Origin: Geminicoccaceae bacterium
Lineage (GTDB): Bacteria; Pseudomonadota; Alphaproteobacteria; Geminicoccales; Geminicoccaceae
Assembly: GCA_020638495.1 (NCBI GenBank)
Contig: JACKIN010000017.1
Location: 1 to 64,000 of the forward strand
DNA: 64,000 nt
Direction: 5' to 3'
The notes under the pieces are model-generated. The model did no database searches. It was given only the letters and a program-made list of their open reading frames with translations, and was not told the origin of the DNA. How positions within the stretch are numbered: the stretch's first letter is position 1; every line of letters begins with the position of its first letter. This document shows positions 36,700-47,633 of this stretch, piece by piece. The translations under genes and the position numbers were made by a program.

Positions 36700-36910
36700 C
36701 AGGCCGCATGAACCTCGCGAGCGGCCATGTCAGGACCGCCATCAGGGGCGCCACACTCAGCGCGAGTGCCGCACCCGGACCATGTTGCAGGGAGCCGATG
36801 GACTTCTCGTCGACGAGGATGCCATAGTGGCGGGTAGCGTTGCCCGGACCGCCGCCGGTCATTGTATAGATCAGGCCAAACTGGTTGAAGGTCGGGTTGG
36901 GTCTCGGCTG
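36700..36910 (-). pseudogene. Fragment of a sugar ABC transporter permease
   Basis: Leftward reading gives FNQFGLIYTMTGGGPGNATR followed by YGILVDEKSIGSLQHGPGAA and VLTWPLARFMRP. This is the C-terminal segment of MalF/UgpA-type permeases (TGGGPGNAT is the hallmark, followed by the last membrane helix). Only about 65 residues remain. Its upstream end runs directly into the IS30 transposase fragment, suggesting that deletion or insertion removed the rest. Confidence 0.7.
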
Positions 36911-37134
36911 GCCACTCCATCGCCGCTGGGGTTTCGGGCCGGATACGACCCTTCCGCGAAGCTCGGCTGGTAGCCGCCCGACGGCAGCCGATTGCGCGCC
37001 AGCTCGCGATTGATCGTCGACGACGACCGCCCCACCCGCCGCGCCATCGCGGTCTGGCTCAGCCCCTCGAGACGCCAGACCACGATCTGCTCGCGCTCCT
37101 CAAACGTCAGATGACGGTATCGGCCCTCGCTCAT
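36871..37134 (-). pseudogene. IS30 family transposase, N-terminal fragment
   Basis: ATG 37134 preceded by GGAGG. The first 60 residues are the IS30 helix-turn-helix region (GRYRHLTFEEREQIVVWRLE, GLSQTAMARRVGRSSSTINR, GGYQPSFAEGSY). After residue about 62 the similarity stops and the frame runs into unrelated sequence overlapping the permease fragment. The DDE catalytic domain is absent. No complete terminal inverted repeats could be defined; about 185 bp between 37135 and 37320 would hold one end. Confidence 0.7.
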
Positions 37135-37299
37135 CCTCCCGCCCTCCAAGCGTTTTCAGCATCTTGGCACCTCTGCGCTTGAAGCGGGAATCCACCCGAG
37201 CTCGGGGAGGGTTCGTGTTTCGTCGCCTGGGGCGAGTTGCTGCACGGGCTGCAGCCGATAAGGGCTTGTCCCTGGATGGGTGCCTGCTGCTCGCCAACG

Positions 37300-37735
37300 T
37301 GCTCCTGCTGAGCGGCGAGCTGGCCCCTCCCGTTCTACGCCGTCCACGCCGCCACCCTGCACGATCCGGCCGCCCAGAACGTCACCCTGTTCGTGCTGAC
37401 CAACAGCGTCTGCGTCCTGCTCAGCGGGTTCTGGGCAAAGGTCCCGACCCGCCACCAGATCGCGGCCGGCGCACTGCTCGCCGCACTGGCACGTACCATG
37501 ACCTTTGTTTTCGAGGCGACCGGCCCATGGCAGGTGCCTTACTTCTGCGCCGCGTTCTTCATCTTGCTGACGTGGGACGAGGAGGGCTCGATCCAGGGGC
37601 GCTTGACCTATCTCGCCAACCGGCCCCCCGAACACGATCGTCCAGCCTTGGTGGCTACCAGCAGCACGGCCGGCTGGATCGCCGGCATCGGCGTCACGGC
37701 ACTGCTGGCCATGGCCGGCAACCTCCAGATCGCCC

Positions 37736-37750
<15 letters not shown>
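37300..37750 (+). pseudogene. Major facilitator superfamily transporter fragment
   Basis: In two frames the sequence reads CLLLANVLLLSGELA, then PFYAVHAATLHDPAAQNVTL with FVLTNSVCVLLSGFWAKVPT, AAGALLAALARTMTFVFEA and STAGWIAGIGVTALLAMAGN. These are hydrophobic helices and short loops typical of the C-terminal half of an MFS carrier of the YNFM-like or sugar-acid group. Both ends are missing: the 5' part lies beyond the IS30 fragment, and the 3' part is cut by the ABC ATPase gene that converges here. At least one frameshift near 37325. Confidence 0.5.
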
Positions 37751-39819
<2,069 letters not shown>

Positions 39820-39823
<4 letters not shown>

Positions 39824-40716
39824 CGCGTGCGGGACCGCGGATCGAGCCAGTCGCGCACGCCGTCGCCGAGGAAATTGAAGCCCATCACCACGGTCAGGAT
39901 CGCGAAGCCCGGAAAGGCGGCGACCCACCATTGCTGGATGAGCTCGCGGCCCTCGGCGACCATGGCACCCCATTCCGGAACGGGCGGGATCACGCCGAGG
40001 CCGAGAAAGCTGAGGCCCGAGAAGGTCAGGATCGCCTGCCCGACATCGAGCGTCACCAGCACGACCATGGGCCCCATGGAATTCGGCATGATGTGGCGCA
40101 GGAGGATGCGGCCGGGGCCGTAGCCGATGTTGACCGCGGCCTCCACGTATTCCTGATTGCGCTGCACGATCACCAGGCTGCGGGCGAGGCGGGCGAACTT
40201 GGGCCACCACACCACCAGCATGGCGATCACCGTGTTGGTGGCGCCGATGCCGAGGGCAGCGGCGATCGCCATCGCCAGGATGATCGGCGGAAAGCACAGG
40301 ACGAGGTCGGTGAGCCGCATCATCAGCTCTTCGATGCGGCCGCCCGCGTAGGCCGCGATGCCGCCGATCAGCGTGCCGACCACGGCCCCGATCAGCACCA
40401 CCGAGAAGCCGGCCAGGAGCGATATGCGAGAGCCGACCAGCAGCCGCGAGAAGACGTCCCGGCCGAGCATGTCGGTGCCGAGCCAGTGCTCGGCCGAGGG
40501 CGGCAGCAGGCGCTGCGTCAGGTCGATCTGCTCATAGGGATAGGGTGCGATGTAGGGCGAGAGGATGGCGATGACGATCCATGCCACCACGAGGATGGCA
40601 CCCAGCACGGCGAGCCAGTAGCGACGAAGCTGGCGCCGCAGCCGCCGCTGCCGGTCGACCGGCGGCGTTTCCCCGACGCCCTGCGCCGGGGTCCGTGCAC
40701 CCGCCAGGGCGCTCAC
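39820..40716 (-). CDS. Oligopeptide-type ABC transporter permease (DppC type)
   Basis: A 298-residue permease. The GTG at 40716 overlaps the stop of the upstream permease (GTGA); the open frame upstream is a shadow. TM1 is WLAVLGAILVVAWIVIAILS; EHWLGTDMLGRDVFSRLLVG, the EAA-like loop YVEAAVNIGYGPGRILLRH and GLSFLGLGVIPPVPEWG are family-standard. It has no long periplasmic insertion, unlike the DppC-type proteins at 24120 and 57122, so this transporter belongs to a different subfamily. Reading frame is intact despite decayed neighbours. Confidence 0.92.
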
Positions 40717-41726
40717 TGCCGCACGACCCTGGGATCGAGGAGCGCGTAGGAGAGATCGACGATGAGGTTGATCACCAGGTAGACCACGGCGACGAGGAAG
40801 GTGATCCCCATGATGGCCGGGAAGTCGAGGGAGACGGCGCTCCTGAACGTGTAGCGGCCGAGCCCCGGCCACGAGAAGATGGTCTCAGTCAGGACGGTGC
40901 CGCTCAAGAGCACCGCATAGGCGAGGCCGCCGAGCGTGACCACCGGGATCAGGGCGTTCGGCAAGGCGTGGCGAATGATGATCGTCCGCTCCTTGAGGCC
41001 CTTGGCGCGGCCGACCCTGACATAGTCCTGGCCGAGCGCTTCCAGCATGGCGGCCCTGGTGGTCCGCGTGATCAAGCCGAGCGTGGTCGCCGCCAGCACG
41101 GTCGACGGCAGGATGAGGTGGGCCGCGGCATTGCGGAAGACGTCCCATTGGCCGGCGAGCGCACTGTCCACGAGGTAGAGGCCGGTGACGAAGGGTGGCG
41201 GCAGATGCACGACATCGAGCCGACCCGGCCCCGGTGCGATCTGCAAGCCGCCATAGAACAGCGCCAGCACGACGAAGGCGAGCCAGAAGGTAGGGGCCGA
41301 AACACCGATCAGCGAGAGCAGCCGCGCCACGTGGTCGATCCAGCTGTCGCGCCGCACCGCCGCGATCACCCCGAGCGGCACGCCCACGATCACCGAAAGG
41401 AGGAAGGCGATGGTGGAAAGCTCGATGGTCGCCGGGGCGTATTGCAGAATGTCATCGAGCACCGGGCGCTGGGTGGAGATCGACACGCCGAAATTGCCGT
41501 GGACGAGACCCTCGAGGAAGATGAGATATTGCTGCCAGACCGGCAGATCTAGGCCCCACCGCGCGCGATAGGCTGCCACCATGGCCGGATTGGCGGCCTG
41601 CATGTCGCCGAGCTGCGCCAGGATGGGATCGGCCGGCACCAGATGCGAGATGAGGAACACCACGAGGGTGGCCAGCACGATCATGACAACCATGCTGGCC
41701 AGTCTCGTGATCAGATAGCGAATCAA
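40713..41726 (-). CDS. Oligopeptide-type ABC transporter permease (DppB type)
   Basis: A 337-residue permease starting at a TTG (41726). Typical segments: LATLVVFLISHLVPADPILA (TM1 with the PxDP motif), YRARWGLDLPVWQQYLIFLE, HGNFGVSISTQRPVLDDI, and the cytoplasmic RAAMLEALGQDYVRVGRAKG loop ending ERTIIIRHALPNALIP. Six membrane spans predicted. It overlaps the DppC-type gene by four bases and follows the binding-protein gene by 37 bp. Confidence 0.92.
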   Translation of the reverse strand: MIRYLITRLASMVVMIVLATLVVFLISHLVPADPILAQLGDMQAANPAMVAAYRARWGLDLPVWQQYLIFLEGLVHGNFGVSISTQRPVLDDILQYAPATIELSTIAFLLSVIVGVPLGVIAAVRRDSWIDHVARLLSLIGVSAPTFWLAFVVLALFYGGLQIAPGPGRLDVVHLPPPFVTGLYLVDSALAGQWDVFRNAAAHLILPSTVLAATTLGLITRTTRAAMLEALGQDYVRVGRAKGLKERTIIIRHALPNALIPVVTLGGLAYAVLLSGTVLTETIFSWPGLGRYTFRSAVSLDFPAIMGITFLVAVVYLVINLIVDLSYALLDPRVVRQ

Positions 41727-41763
41727 GCCATGTCGCCTTGGGCCCGCAGCAGAACCCGCTCGC

Positions 41764-43389
41764 TCACTGCGACGGCTTGATGTCGCCCATCTGCACCTGC
41801 CAGCCGGCGGCCGTCAGGTTGAAGTCCTCGATCGCCTGGCTGGTCGCAATTCGATAGATGGGCTGGAACAGGAGGATGTAGTTGCCCTGCGCCTGCAGCA
41901 TCTCGGTGTACTCGGTGTAGAGCTCGGCCCGCTTCGCGGGCTCCGGCTCCGCCCCGGCCGCCGCCACGACATCCTTGACCTCCTGGGGCACCTCCCAACG
42001 GACGCGCTTGGCGACCCGCTCGATCGATGCCGATGCCCAGAGCTGCGGCTCGGGCGAGGGTGGGTTCCAGAACGTGATCACCGACTGCGTTTCGCCGCCG
42101 GTGTACTGGGTGCGCAGCTGGACCTGGTCCATGGGGTTGAGCTCGACCGTGATCCCGACGCGGGCCAGATCCGACTGGATCTTCTGGGCCAGCAGCTGAT
42201 AGCTCGTCCCGACGATGGCGGCGTTGGCGTAGGAGAGCTGGAAGCTGAAGCCGTCGGGATTGCCGGCCGCGGCCAAGAGCTCGCGGGACTTGTCGAGATC
42301 CTCCCGGTAGCCGATCCGCTCCAGCAGCTCCTCGGTGGAGCCGCCCACGCCGATCGGCAGGAAGTTGACGGGCCGGACCGCGTTGCCGCCCATCAGATGC
42401 TCGATGATGCCGTCGTAGTCGATCGCATGGGCGACCGCGAGCCGGTTCTCGGTCTTGCCCAGCGCCTCGTTGAGCTCCGGGCTGCTGGTCAGGGTCATGT
42501 AGACGTAGTCGAGGCTGAGGCCGCGCGCGATGTCGATGTCGGCGCTGTCCTCGAGCGTCGCGAGCTGCTCGGTGGTCAGGTTGAACGCCGCGTCGATGTC
42601 GCCGTTCTCGAGCGCCAGGAGCTGGGCGGCGCTGTCGCCGATATGCCGGATCACCACCCGCTCGAACGGCACCTCGCCGCCCCAGTAGTGGGGATTCTTC
42701 TGCAGCATAATCTGCGCGTTCCGCTCCCACTGGACCATATGGTAGGGGCCGGTGCCGGCGGAGTTCTGGTTCAGCCACTGGGTGGCCTTGTCCTCCTGCT
42801 CCGCACCCGGGGTGCTGACTCCCCCCTGCGCCTCGGTCATCGCCCTCGAGTAGATGGCGAACGCCGGTGCCGCGAGGTTGATCATGATCGGCTCGGCCGG
42901 ATTCTTGATGTAGAGGTCGACGGTGTGCTCGTCGACGACCTCCGTCTTCTCGAGGTTCTGGGCATAGACCGCCGGCTGATCCTTCACGTTCAAGAGCCGG
43001 TCGAGGGAGAACTTGACGTCCTCGGCGGTCAGGGGCGAGCCGTCCCAGAACTTCACGTCGTCGCGCAGCGTGAAGCGGATCCGCTGGCCGTCATCCAGCC
43101 GCTCCCACCCGGTCGCGAGGGACGGCACGACGTCCTCGTACGCGCCGGGCTTCTGGGTCACCAGCGAGTCGTAGACCGCACCATTGGTGATCGGCGACGA
43201 GTAGTCGGCCATGCGGGCCGGATCGAAGTTCCGCGCATCGCTGATGTCGACACCCAGCACGAGGACCTGCTTGTCCTGGGCCTGAGCCGGTGCCATGGCG
43301 GCGAAAGCCGCGACGACGAGGCCGCCAACCAGCATTCGCAAGGCCGATCTTCCACTCTTCTCTCGGGCAATAGTCCGCAAGCCTGGCAT
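41764..43389 (-). CDS. ABC transporter substrate-binding protein, family 5
   Basis: A 541-residue periplasmic protein of normal family size. ATG 43389 follows GGGAGGAGG. Signal peptide: basic residues to about 18, hydrophobic LRMLVGGLVVAAFAAMAPAQ, cleavage near AQA. The mature protein begins VLVLGVDISDARNFDPARMA, then DGQRIRFTLRDDVKFWDGSP and LTAEDVKFSLDRLL, the canonical SBP_bac_5 signature region. YWGGEVPFERVVIRHIGDSA follows. Ligand unknown. It heads the leftward operon SBP-DppB-DppC-fused ATPase. Confidence 0.92.
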   Translation of the reverse strand: MPGLRTIAREKSGRSALRMLVGGLVVAAFAAMAPAQAQDKQVLVLGVDISDARNFDPARMADYSSPITNGAVYDSLVTQKPGAYEDVVPSLATGWERLDDGQRIRFTLRDDVKFWDGSPLTAEDVKFSLDRLLNVKDQPAVYAQNLEKTEVVDEHTVDLYIKNPAEPIMINLAAPAFAIYSRAMTEAQGGVSTPGAEQEDKATQWLNQNSAGTGPYHMVQWERNAQIMLQKNPHYWGGEVPFERVVIRHIGDSAAQLLALENGDIDAAFNLTTEQLATLEDSADIDIARGLSLDYVYMTLTSSPELNEALGKTENRLAVAHAIDYDGIIEHLMGGNAVRPVNFLPIGVGGSTEELLERIGYREDLDKSRELLAAAGNPDGFSFQLSYANAAIVGTSYQLLAQKIQSDLARVGITVELNPMDQVQLRTQYTGGETQSVITFWNPPSPEPQLWASASIERVAKRVRWEVPQEVKDVVAAAGAEPEPAKRAELYTEYTEMLQAQGNYILLFQPIYRIATSQAIEDFNLTAAGWQVQMGDIKPSQ

Positions 43390-43462
43390 GTTGCCTCCTC
43401 CCGTGGTTGCTTTGGTGGATCGTGAGACCGGCCGAGGGTCGACCGCTGCTTGTCCCGACTAC

Positions 43463-43478
43463 CTTACCAGACAGTAAG
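43463..43478. promoter_or_regulatory. Palindromic operator-like site CTTACC-AGAC-AGTAAG
   Basis: CTTAC (43463-43467) and GTAAG (43474-43478) are perfect arms around a 6-bp centre, 74-90 bp upstream of the binding-protein start at 43389. The shape resembles operators of TetR-type regulators (TTAC-N-GTAA). No TetR gene is in the window, so a remote regulator would be needed. Confidence 0.35.
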
Positions 43479-43556
43479 CGTCCGGCAATTGCTTTCGGGC
43501 CGTCCGGCCCGCCGCCGACGCCTGCATTTCCGGTCGATCGCCGCGAGCAATGGCCC

Positions 43557-44116
43557 TCACCCGATCAGGCCCCGAAACCGATCCAGGGCCGTCCGGACCG
43601 ACCTGACCGAGGGTGCCAGATGGGGCTCGACGGCGATGTAGCCGTCGCGCTTCAGGGCGACGATCTGGCCGGCCCAGTCGACCTCGCCATCGGCCACGAA
43701 CTCGCCGCCGATGGGCCATGAAGGTGCCCGAGAAGACGACCTTCTTCGCCCCCTGGCTGATATTGATGAAGCCGCCGAAGCCGATGACACGGTCGCCGAA
43801 ACGGCTGACATCGACGTCGCCCAGGGCGTCGATCTCGGCGAAGGAGAGAAAGGCGAGATCGAGCCCGCCGCCATCATAGAAATCGAACTGATAGGGCTGG
43901 TCGATCATTGCCGCGTAGCTGGTCGCGGCGCCAGCGTCGACGCCCATAGCGGGGGCACCGTCGATCGCCAGCGCCTCGAGCTTCGGGGAATCGACCAGCG
44001 TGCCGGTGACGATGCGCTTGAGCATGCCCGGATGGGCGAAGCGCGAAACGCCCTGGGTCGCCTCGTCGCCGACGCCGACCGGGTGGAACGAGGTGATGCC
44101 CCTGGCCGCACCCTCG
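43557..44116 (-). pseudogene. Chimeric remnant: CoA-transferase fragment joined to an isomerase C-terminus
   Basis: Directly after the stop of the SDR remnant, leftward reading gives HPVGVGDEATQGVSRFAHPG, YDGGGLDLAFLSFAEIDALG, and FGDRVIGFGGFINISQGAKK with VVFSGTF: the core of acetate/propionate-type CoA-transferases around the catalytic region, lacking its N-terminal half and C-terminus. Around 43712 the frame changes and the sequence becomes GEFVADGEVDWAGQIVALKR with DGYIAVEPHLAPSVRS and ALDRFRGL, which looks like the end of a TIM-barrel sugar isomerase/epimerase. Deletion has joined two genes. Confidence 0.6.
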
Positions 44117-44909
44117 TCAGAAGAAGTAAGTCTGGGCACCGTCGACGCAGAGCGCCTGGCGAGACGAAGCGACCGCCGTCGGAGGCGAGGAACACGCACA
44201 TCGCCGCCTGGTCGGCCGGCTCGGCGACCCTTCCCAGCGAAATCCCGGTCCGCCACTGCTCGATGCTCCCCTTGACGATGCCATCGAGCCGCGAGGGGTC
44301 AACCTTGGCCTGGACGTCGACCAGCATGGTCGTGGCGGTCGAGCTGGGGCAGAGCGCATTGACGGTGATGCCGTGCGCGCCGAGCTCCAGAGTCATGCAG
44401 CGGACGAGTTGGATGACCGCCGCCTTCGACGACGAATAGGCCGCGTTGTTGAGGCGCGGGATGCGCGCGGCGTTCGAGGCGATCAGGACGATCCGGCCGC
44501 CCTGCCCCTCTGCCACCATGTGCCGGGCCACCGCCTGGGCGACGTGGAAGGCGCCGTCTGTGTTGACCGAGAAGCTCTGCGTCCAATCGTCGAAATCGGC
44601 ATCGAGAAAGGCGCCGGTCCGCAGGATCGCCGCCGCGTTCACGAGCGCGTGGATGGCGCCCTGCGCCCCGGCGACGAGGCGATCGACCGACGGGCGGTCG
44701 GTGACGTCGACTGTGTGGGCGGTATGGCCCTCGCCTGGCAGTTCGGCCCCGAGCGACATGACGTTGGTGGACGCCATGTCGGCGATCGCCACCCGGGCCC
44801 CGGCCGCCGCCATGGCCGTGGCGGTGGCCAAGCCGATGCCGCCCGTGCTGCCGGCACCGACGAACAGTGCCGTCCGCCCTTCGAGGTCGCCTGTGGTGAG
44901 TGCGTTCAT
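44117..44909 (-). pseudogene. SDR family oxidoreductase with a frameshift near the C-terminus
   Basis: ATG 44909 overlaps the MaoC remnant stop (ATGA). The first 245 residues are intact: FVGAGSTGGIGLATATAMAA (cofactor loop), VNAAAILRTGAFLDAD, LIASNAARIPRLNNAAYSSS with SSKAAVIQL (catalytic Ser, Tyr-x-x-x-Lys), and NALCPSSTATTML. Near 44163 one base is lost, so the terminal RQALCVDGAQTYFF, the normal SDR ending, lies in another frame and stops at 44117. As read, the protein would run on into the CoA-transferase fragment. The defect affects only the last about 15 residues, so activity might partly survive. Confidence 0.75.
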
Positions 44910-45037
44910 GCTTCTCTCTGACGCCTGAACAGCGGGCTGCAGGTGATGCCGGCGAAGAGGTAGACGTCGGATTCGGAGACGGTCGCGGAGAAGGTCACGA
45001 CCTTGCCGACGGGGAAGGTGCTGATCGAATCCGTCAT
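44906..45037 (-). pseudogene. MaoC-like dehydratase stub
   Basis: 43 codons from ATG 45037. The first 30 residues (FPVGKVVTFSATVSESDVYL, FAGIT) match the start of MaoC-type (R)-specific enoyl-CoA hydratases; the hot-dog fold and catalytic Asp/His region (normally following GDFNPVHVD) are absent, and the sequence jumps to CSPLFRRQREA and a stop. A large internal deletion with retained start and stop is the simplest reading. Confidence 0.6.
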
Positions 45038-45042
45038 GGGCG

Positions 45043-45409
45043 TCACCACCAGTTGCTGCCTGCCGTCCAGCCGCCGTCGACGCTGATCGTCAGGCCGGTC
45101 ATGAAGCGAGCACCGGGCGATGCGAGGAAGAGGACGACGTCGGCGACATCCTCCGGCGTGCCGACCCGGCCGAGCGGCGTGTGCTGCCTCGCCGCCGCGG
45201 CGCGATCGGGAAACTACGCCATGTAGGCCTCGGTGAGCGGTGTCGCGATGATGCCGGGTGCGACGGCATTGACGTTGACGCCCATGGGCCCCCACTCCAT
45301 CGCCGCGCTCCGGATGAAGCCCGCTGGCCCCGCCGGTCAGCAGCACGCGCCCGCCGCTGAAGTCGAAGGCGCAGCGCTTCCGGCCCGCCGCCGTCCCGTC
45401 AGCCTGCAC
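45043..45409 (-). pseudogene. SDR family oxidoreductase, internally deleted
   Basis: A GTG at 45409 overlaps the LacI-type gene's end by 11 bp. FDFSGGRVLLTGGASG is the start of a short-chain dehydrogenase; it then jumps straight to FIRSAAMEWGPMGVNVNAVA (the region after the catalytic Tyr-Lys), with a frameshift between. Further pieces are APGIIATPLTEAYM, TPLGRVGTPEDVADVVLFLA and SVDGGWTAGSNWW, ending at 45043. About 130 internal residues, including the active-site Ser and Tyr, are missing. No function expected. Confidence 0.7.
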
Positions 45410-46466
45410 GCAGTGCCCCCTTCCTGTCCGCCGTGGAGATCCAGCTCGTCGTGCCGCGCGGGATCACGCGGCACGGCAGCGTCACCCGGGAGTCGGGCGC
45501 GCCGGGCTCGTCGCCGATCACCCACTTCGCCGCCATGGCACCCAGATCGTAGGTGGGCAGGCGCATGGTGGTGAGGTTGAAGAGCTGCGCATGCCGGTTG
45601 TCGTCGATGCCGGCGACGCTCACCTGGCGGGGAATCTCGACGCCGCCCTGCTGCAGCGTGGTGAGAACGCCGAATGCCGCCTCGTCGGAGGCCGCGATCA
45701 CCGCATCGGGCAGCTCGTTGCGGAGCATCAGCGCTGCCGCCGCCCGGCCGGGCTCGATGCCGAAGCCGCCCGGATAGCGGAGTGAGGCGTCGAGCCCAGC
45801 CTCGGTCATGGCCCGGGCGAACCCCTCGCCGCGCCTGAGGCTCGTGGAGAGGCCGGTCAGGCCCTCGACATAGGCGATGCGCCGGTGGCCGAGCCCGATC
45901 AGGTAGCGGGTCAGGTCCATGGTGACCATCCGGTCGTCGACAGAGATGACGGGTGCCTCGACGTCGCGATCGGTGAGCATGACGAGGCGCGTCGCCGAGC
46001 GGCTGGCCTCCTTCGCCAGCTCGCGGAAGGCCTCGTTCTCGGGGGCCTGCGGGAAGGCACCGCCGGCGATGATGATGCCGGCGGCGTGGTGGTCGAGGAG
46101 GAGCCGGAAATAGGCGTTCTCCACGGCCGGGCTGCGGTCGGTGTTGCAGATGATGGTCAAAAAGTCCCGCCGGTAGGCCTGGTCCTCGACGCCCCGGGCG
46201 ATCTCCGCGAAGTAGCTGTCGGTGATGTCGCCGATGACCACGCCGATCGTGTTGGTCATCCGGCGGACGAGGGCGCGGGCGATCAGGTTCGGCGCATAGG
46301 AGAGGTCGGTCGCGGCCTGCAGGACGCGCTCGCGCGTCGCCGCCGCCACCGGGTAGGTGGCACCGCTCATCACCCGCGAGGCGGTCGCCAGCGACACGTT
46401 GGCGCACGCGGCCACGTCGGCGAGCGAGACCTTGCCGCCCGTTCCGCTACGTCTGGCTCTGGACAT
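45399..46466 (-). CDS. LacI family transcriptional regulator
   Basis: A 355-residue regulator. ATG 46466 is chosen because the helix-turn-helix begins at once: VSLADVAACANVSLATASRV, followed by the hinge region. A periplasmic-binding-protein-like effector domain follows (TIGVVIGDITDSYFAEIARG; DAVIAASDEAAFGVLTTLQQ; VAGIDDNRHAQLFNLTTMRL). Size and order are normal. It lies 29 bp downstream of the acyl-CoA dehydrogenase gene and is probably in the same transcript as the formamidase-like gene. The LacI-type palindrome at 49861-49874, in front of that gene, is its likely target, giving negative autoregulation relieved by a small-molecule inducer; this link is inferred. Confidence 0.9.
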   Translation of the reverse strand: MSRARRSGTGGKVSLADVAACANVSLATASRVMSGATYPVAAATRERVLQAATDLSYAPNLIARALVRRMTNTIGVVIGDITDSYFAEIARGVEDQAYRRDFLTIICNTDRSPAVENAYFRLLLDHHAAGIIIAGGAFPQAPENEAFRELAKEASRSATRLVMLTDRDVEAPVISVDDRMVTMDLTRYLIGLGHRRIAYVEGLTGLSTSLRRGEGFARAMTEAGLDASLRYPGGFGIEPGRAAAALMLRNELPDAVIAASDEAAFGVLTTLQQGGVEIPRQVSVAGIDDNRHAQLFNLTTMRLPTYDLGAMAAKWVIGDEPGAPDSRVTLPCRVIPRGTTSWISTADRKGALRAG

Positions 46467-46495
46467 GCGCCTCTCGACTGTTCCTGCCCGGCATC

Positions 46496-47623
46496 TCAGG
46501 CCAGCAGCTGGCGGGCGATGATGACCCGCTGGATCTCGTTCGTGCCTTCGAAGATCTGGGTGATCCGGGCGTCGCGATAGAGCCGCTCGACCTCGAAGCC
46601 GCGGATGTAGCCGCTGCCGCCGAAGATCTGCAGGGCGTCGGAGGTCCGCGCCACCGCCGCATCGCTGGCGAAGCATTTGGCGATGGAGCAGCGCAGCGTC
46701 GTGCCCTCCCCCGTTTCGAGGGCGTCGGCGGCCTCGTAGGTGAGCGCCCGGGCCGCGTGCAGATCCTTGGCGATGTCGGCGAGCAGGAACTGGACGGCCT
46801 GGAAATCGGCGATCGGCTGGCCGAACTGGCGCCGCATCTTCGCCTGCCCGACCGCGGCGTCGAGCGCCGCCTGGAGAATGCCGACGCACATGCCGGCGAT
46901 GCCGACGCGACCCCTGTCGAGGCAGCTCATCATCATGTGAAAGCCGCGGCTCTCCTCGCCCAGCAGGGCTTCGGCGGGCAGCTCCACATCCTTGAACGAG
47001 ACCGGCCCCACCTGCGAGGAGCGCTGGCCCATCTTGTGCTCGCGCCGGCCGCGCGAGATCCCCGGGAGATCGCCGTCGACGAGGAAGATGCTCATGCCAC
47101 GCCGGCCGGCCGCCTTGTCGGTGACCGCGAGGACGACCGCGAAGTCGAAGTTCGGGCCGTTGTGGATCCAGATCTTCTCGCCGTTGAGCCGCCAGCCGGT
47201 GCTGTGGCGCTCGGCCGTGGTGCGGATGCCGGAAACGTCCGAGCCCGCCTCGGCCTCGGTGATGGCGAAGGCGCTGACCGCTTCGCCGGCGAGGAGCGCA
47301 GAAAGATATTTCTGCTTCTGTCTGGCTGTGCCGGCCCTGGCCAGGAGTGTCCCGATCATCTCCACATTGCCGAGCTCGTCGGCGAGCCCGGCATAGCCCC
47401 GCGCCACCTCCTCCATGGTGATCGCGTAGCTCCGCGCGTCGGCGCCGGTGCCGCCATCCGCCTCGGGGAGCGTGGCACCGAAGAGCCCCACCTCGGCCAT
47501 TCGCCGGTAGAGGGCTGCCGGGAACGCCTCCTCGGCATCGAGCGCTGCCGCAGCCGGACGGATCTCGCCATCGGCGAAGCAGCGCGCCGTCCTGCGGATC
47601 ATGGCATGAAGCTCGCTGTCCAA
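46496..47623 (-). CDS. Acyl-CoA dehydrogenase
   Basis: A 375-residue FAD-dependent enzyme that introduces an alpha-beta double bond in acyl-CoA thioesters. The start is a TTG at 47623 with AGG upstream; the ATG at residue 8 is an alternative. FAD-binding segments SAFAITEAEAGSDVSGIRTT and NGEKIWIHNGPNFDFAVVLA are conserved, as is the second signature AKCFASDAAVARTSDALQIF with GGSGYIRGFEVERLYRDARI. The catalytic glutamate is E359 in QIFEGTNEIQR. It starts 11 bp after the formamidase-like gene. With remnants of a MaoC hydratase, a CoA-transferase and SDRs downstream, it may be the surviving member of a former acyl-CoA degradation cassette. Confidence 0.92.
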   Translation of the reverse strand: MDSELHAMIRRTARCFADGEIRPAAAALDAEEAFPAALYRRMAEVGLFGATLPEADGGTGADARSYAITMEEVARGYAGLADELGNVEMIGTLLARAGTARQKQKYLSALLAGEAVSAFAITEAEAGSDVSGIRTTAERHSTGWRLNGEKIWIHNGPNFDFAVVLAVTDKAAGRRGMSIFLVDGDLPGISRGRREHKMGQRSSQVGPVSFKDVELPAEALLGEESRGFHMMMSCLDRGRVGIAGMCVGILQAALDAAVGQAKMRRQFGQPIADFQAVQFLLADIAKDLHAARALTYEAADALETGEGTTLRCSIAKCFASDAAVARTSDALQIFGGSGYIRGFEVERLYRDARITQIFEGTNEIQRVIIARQLLA

Positions 47624-47633
47624 GGTCCGCGAC

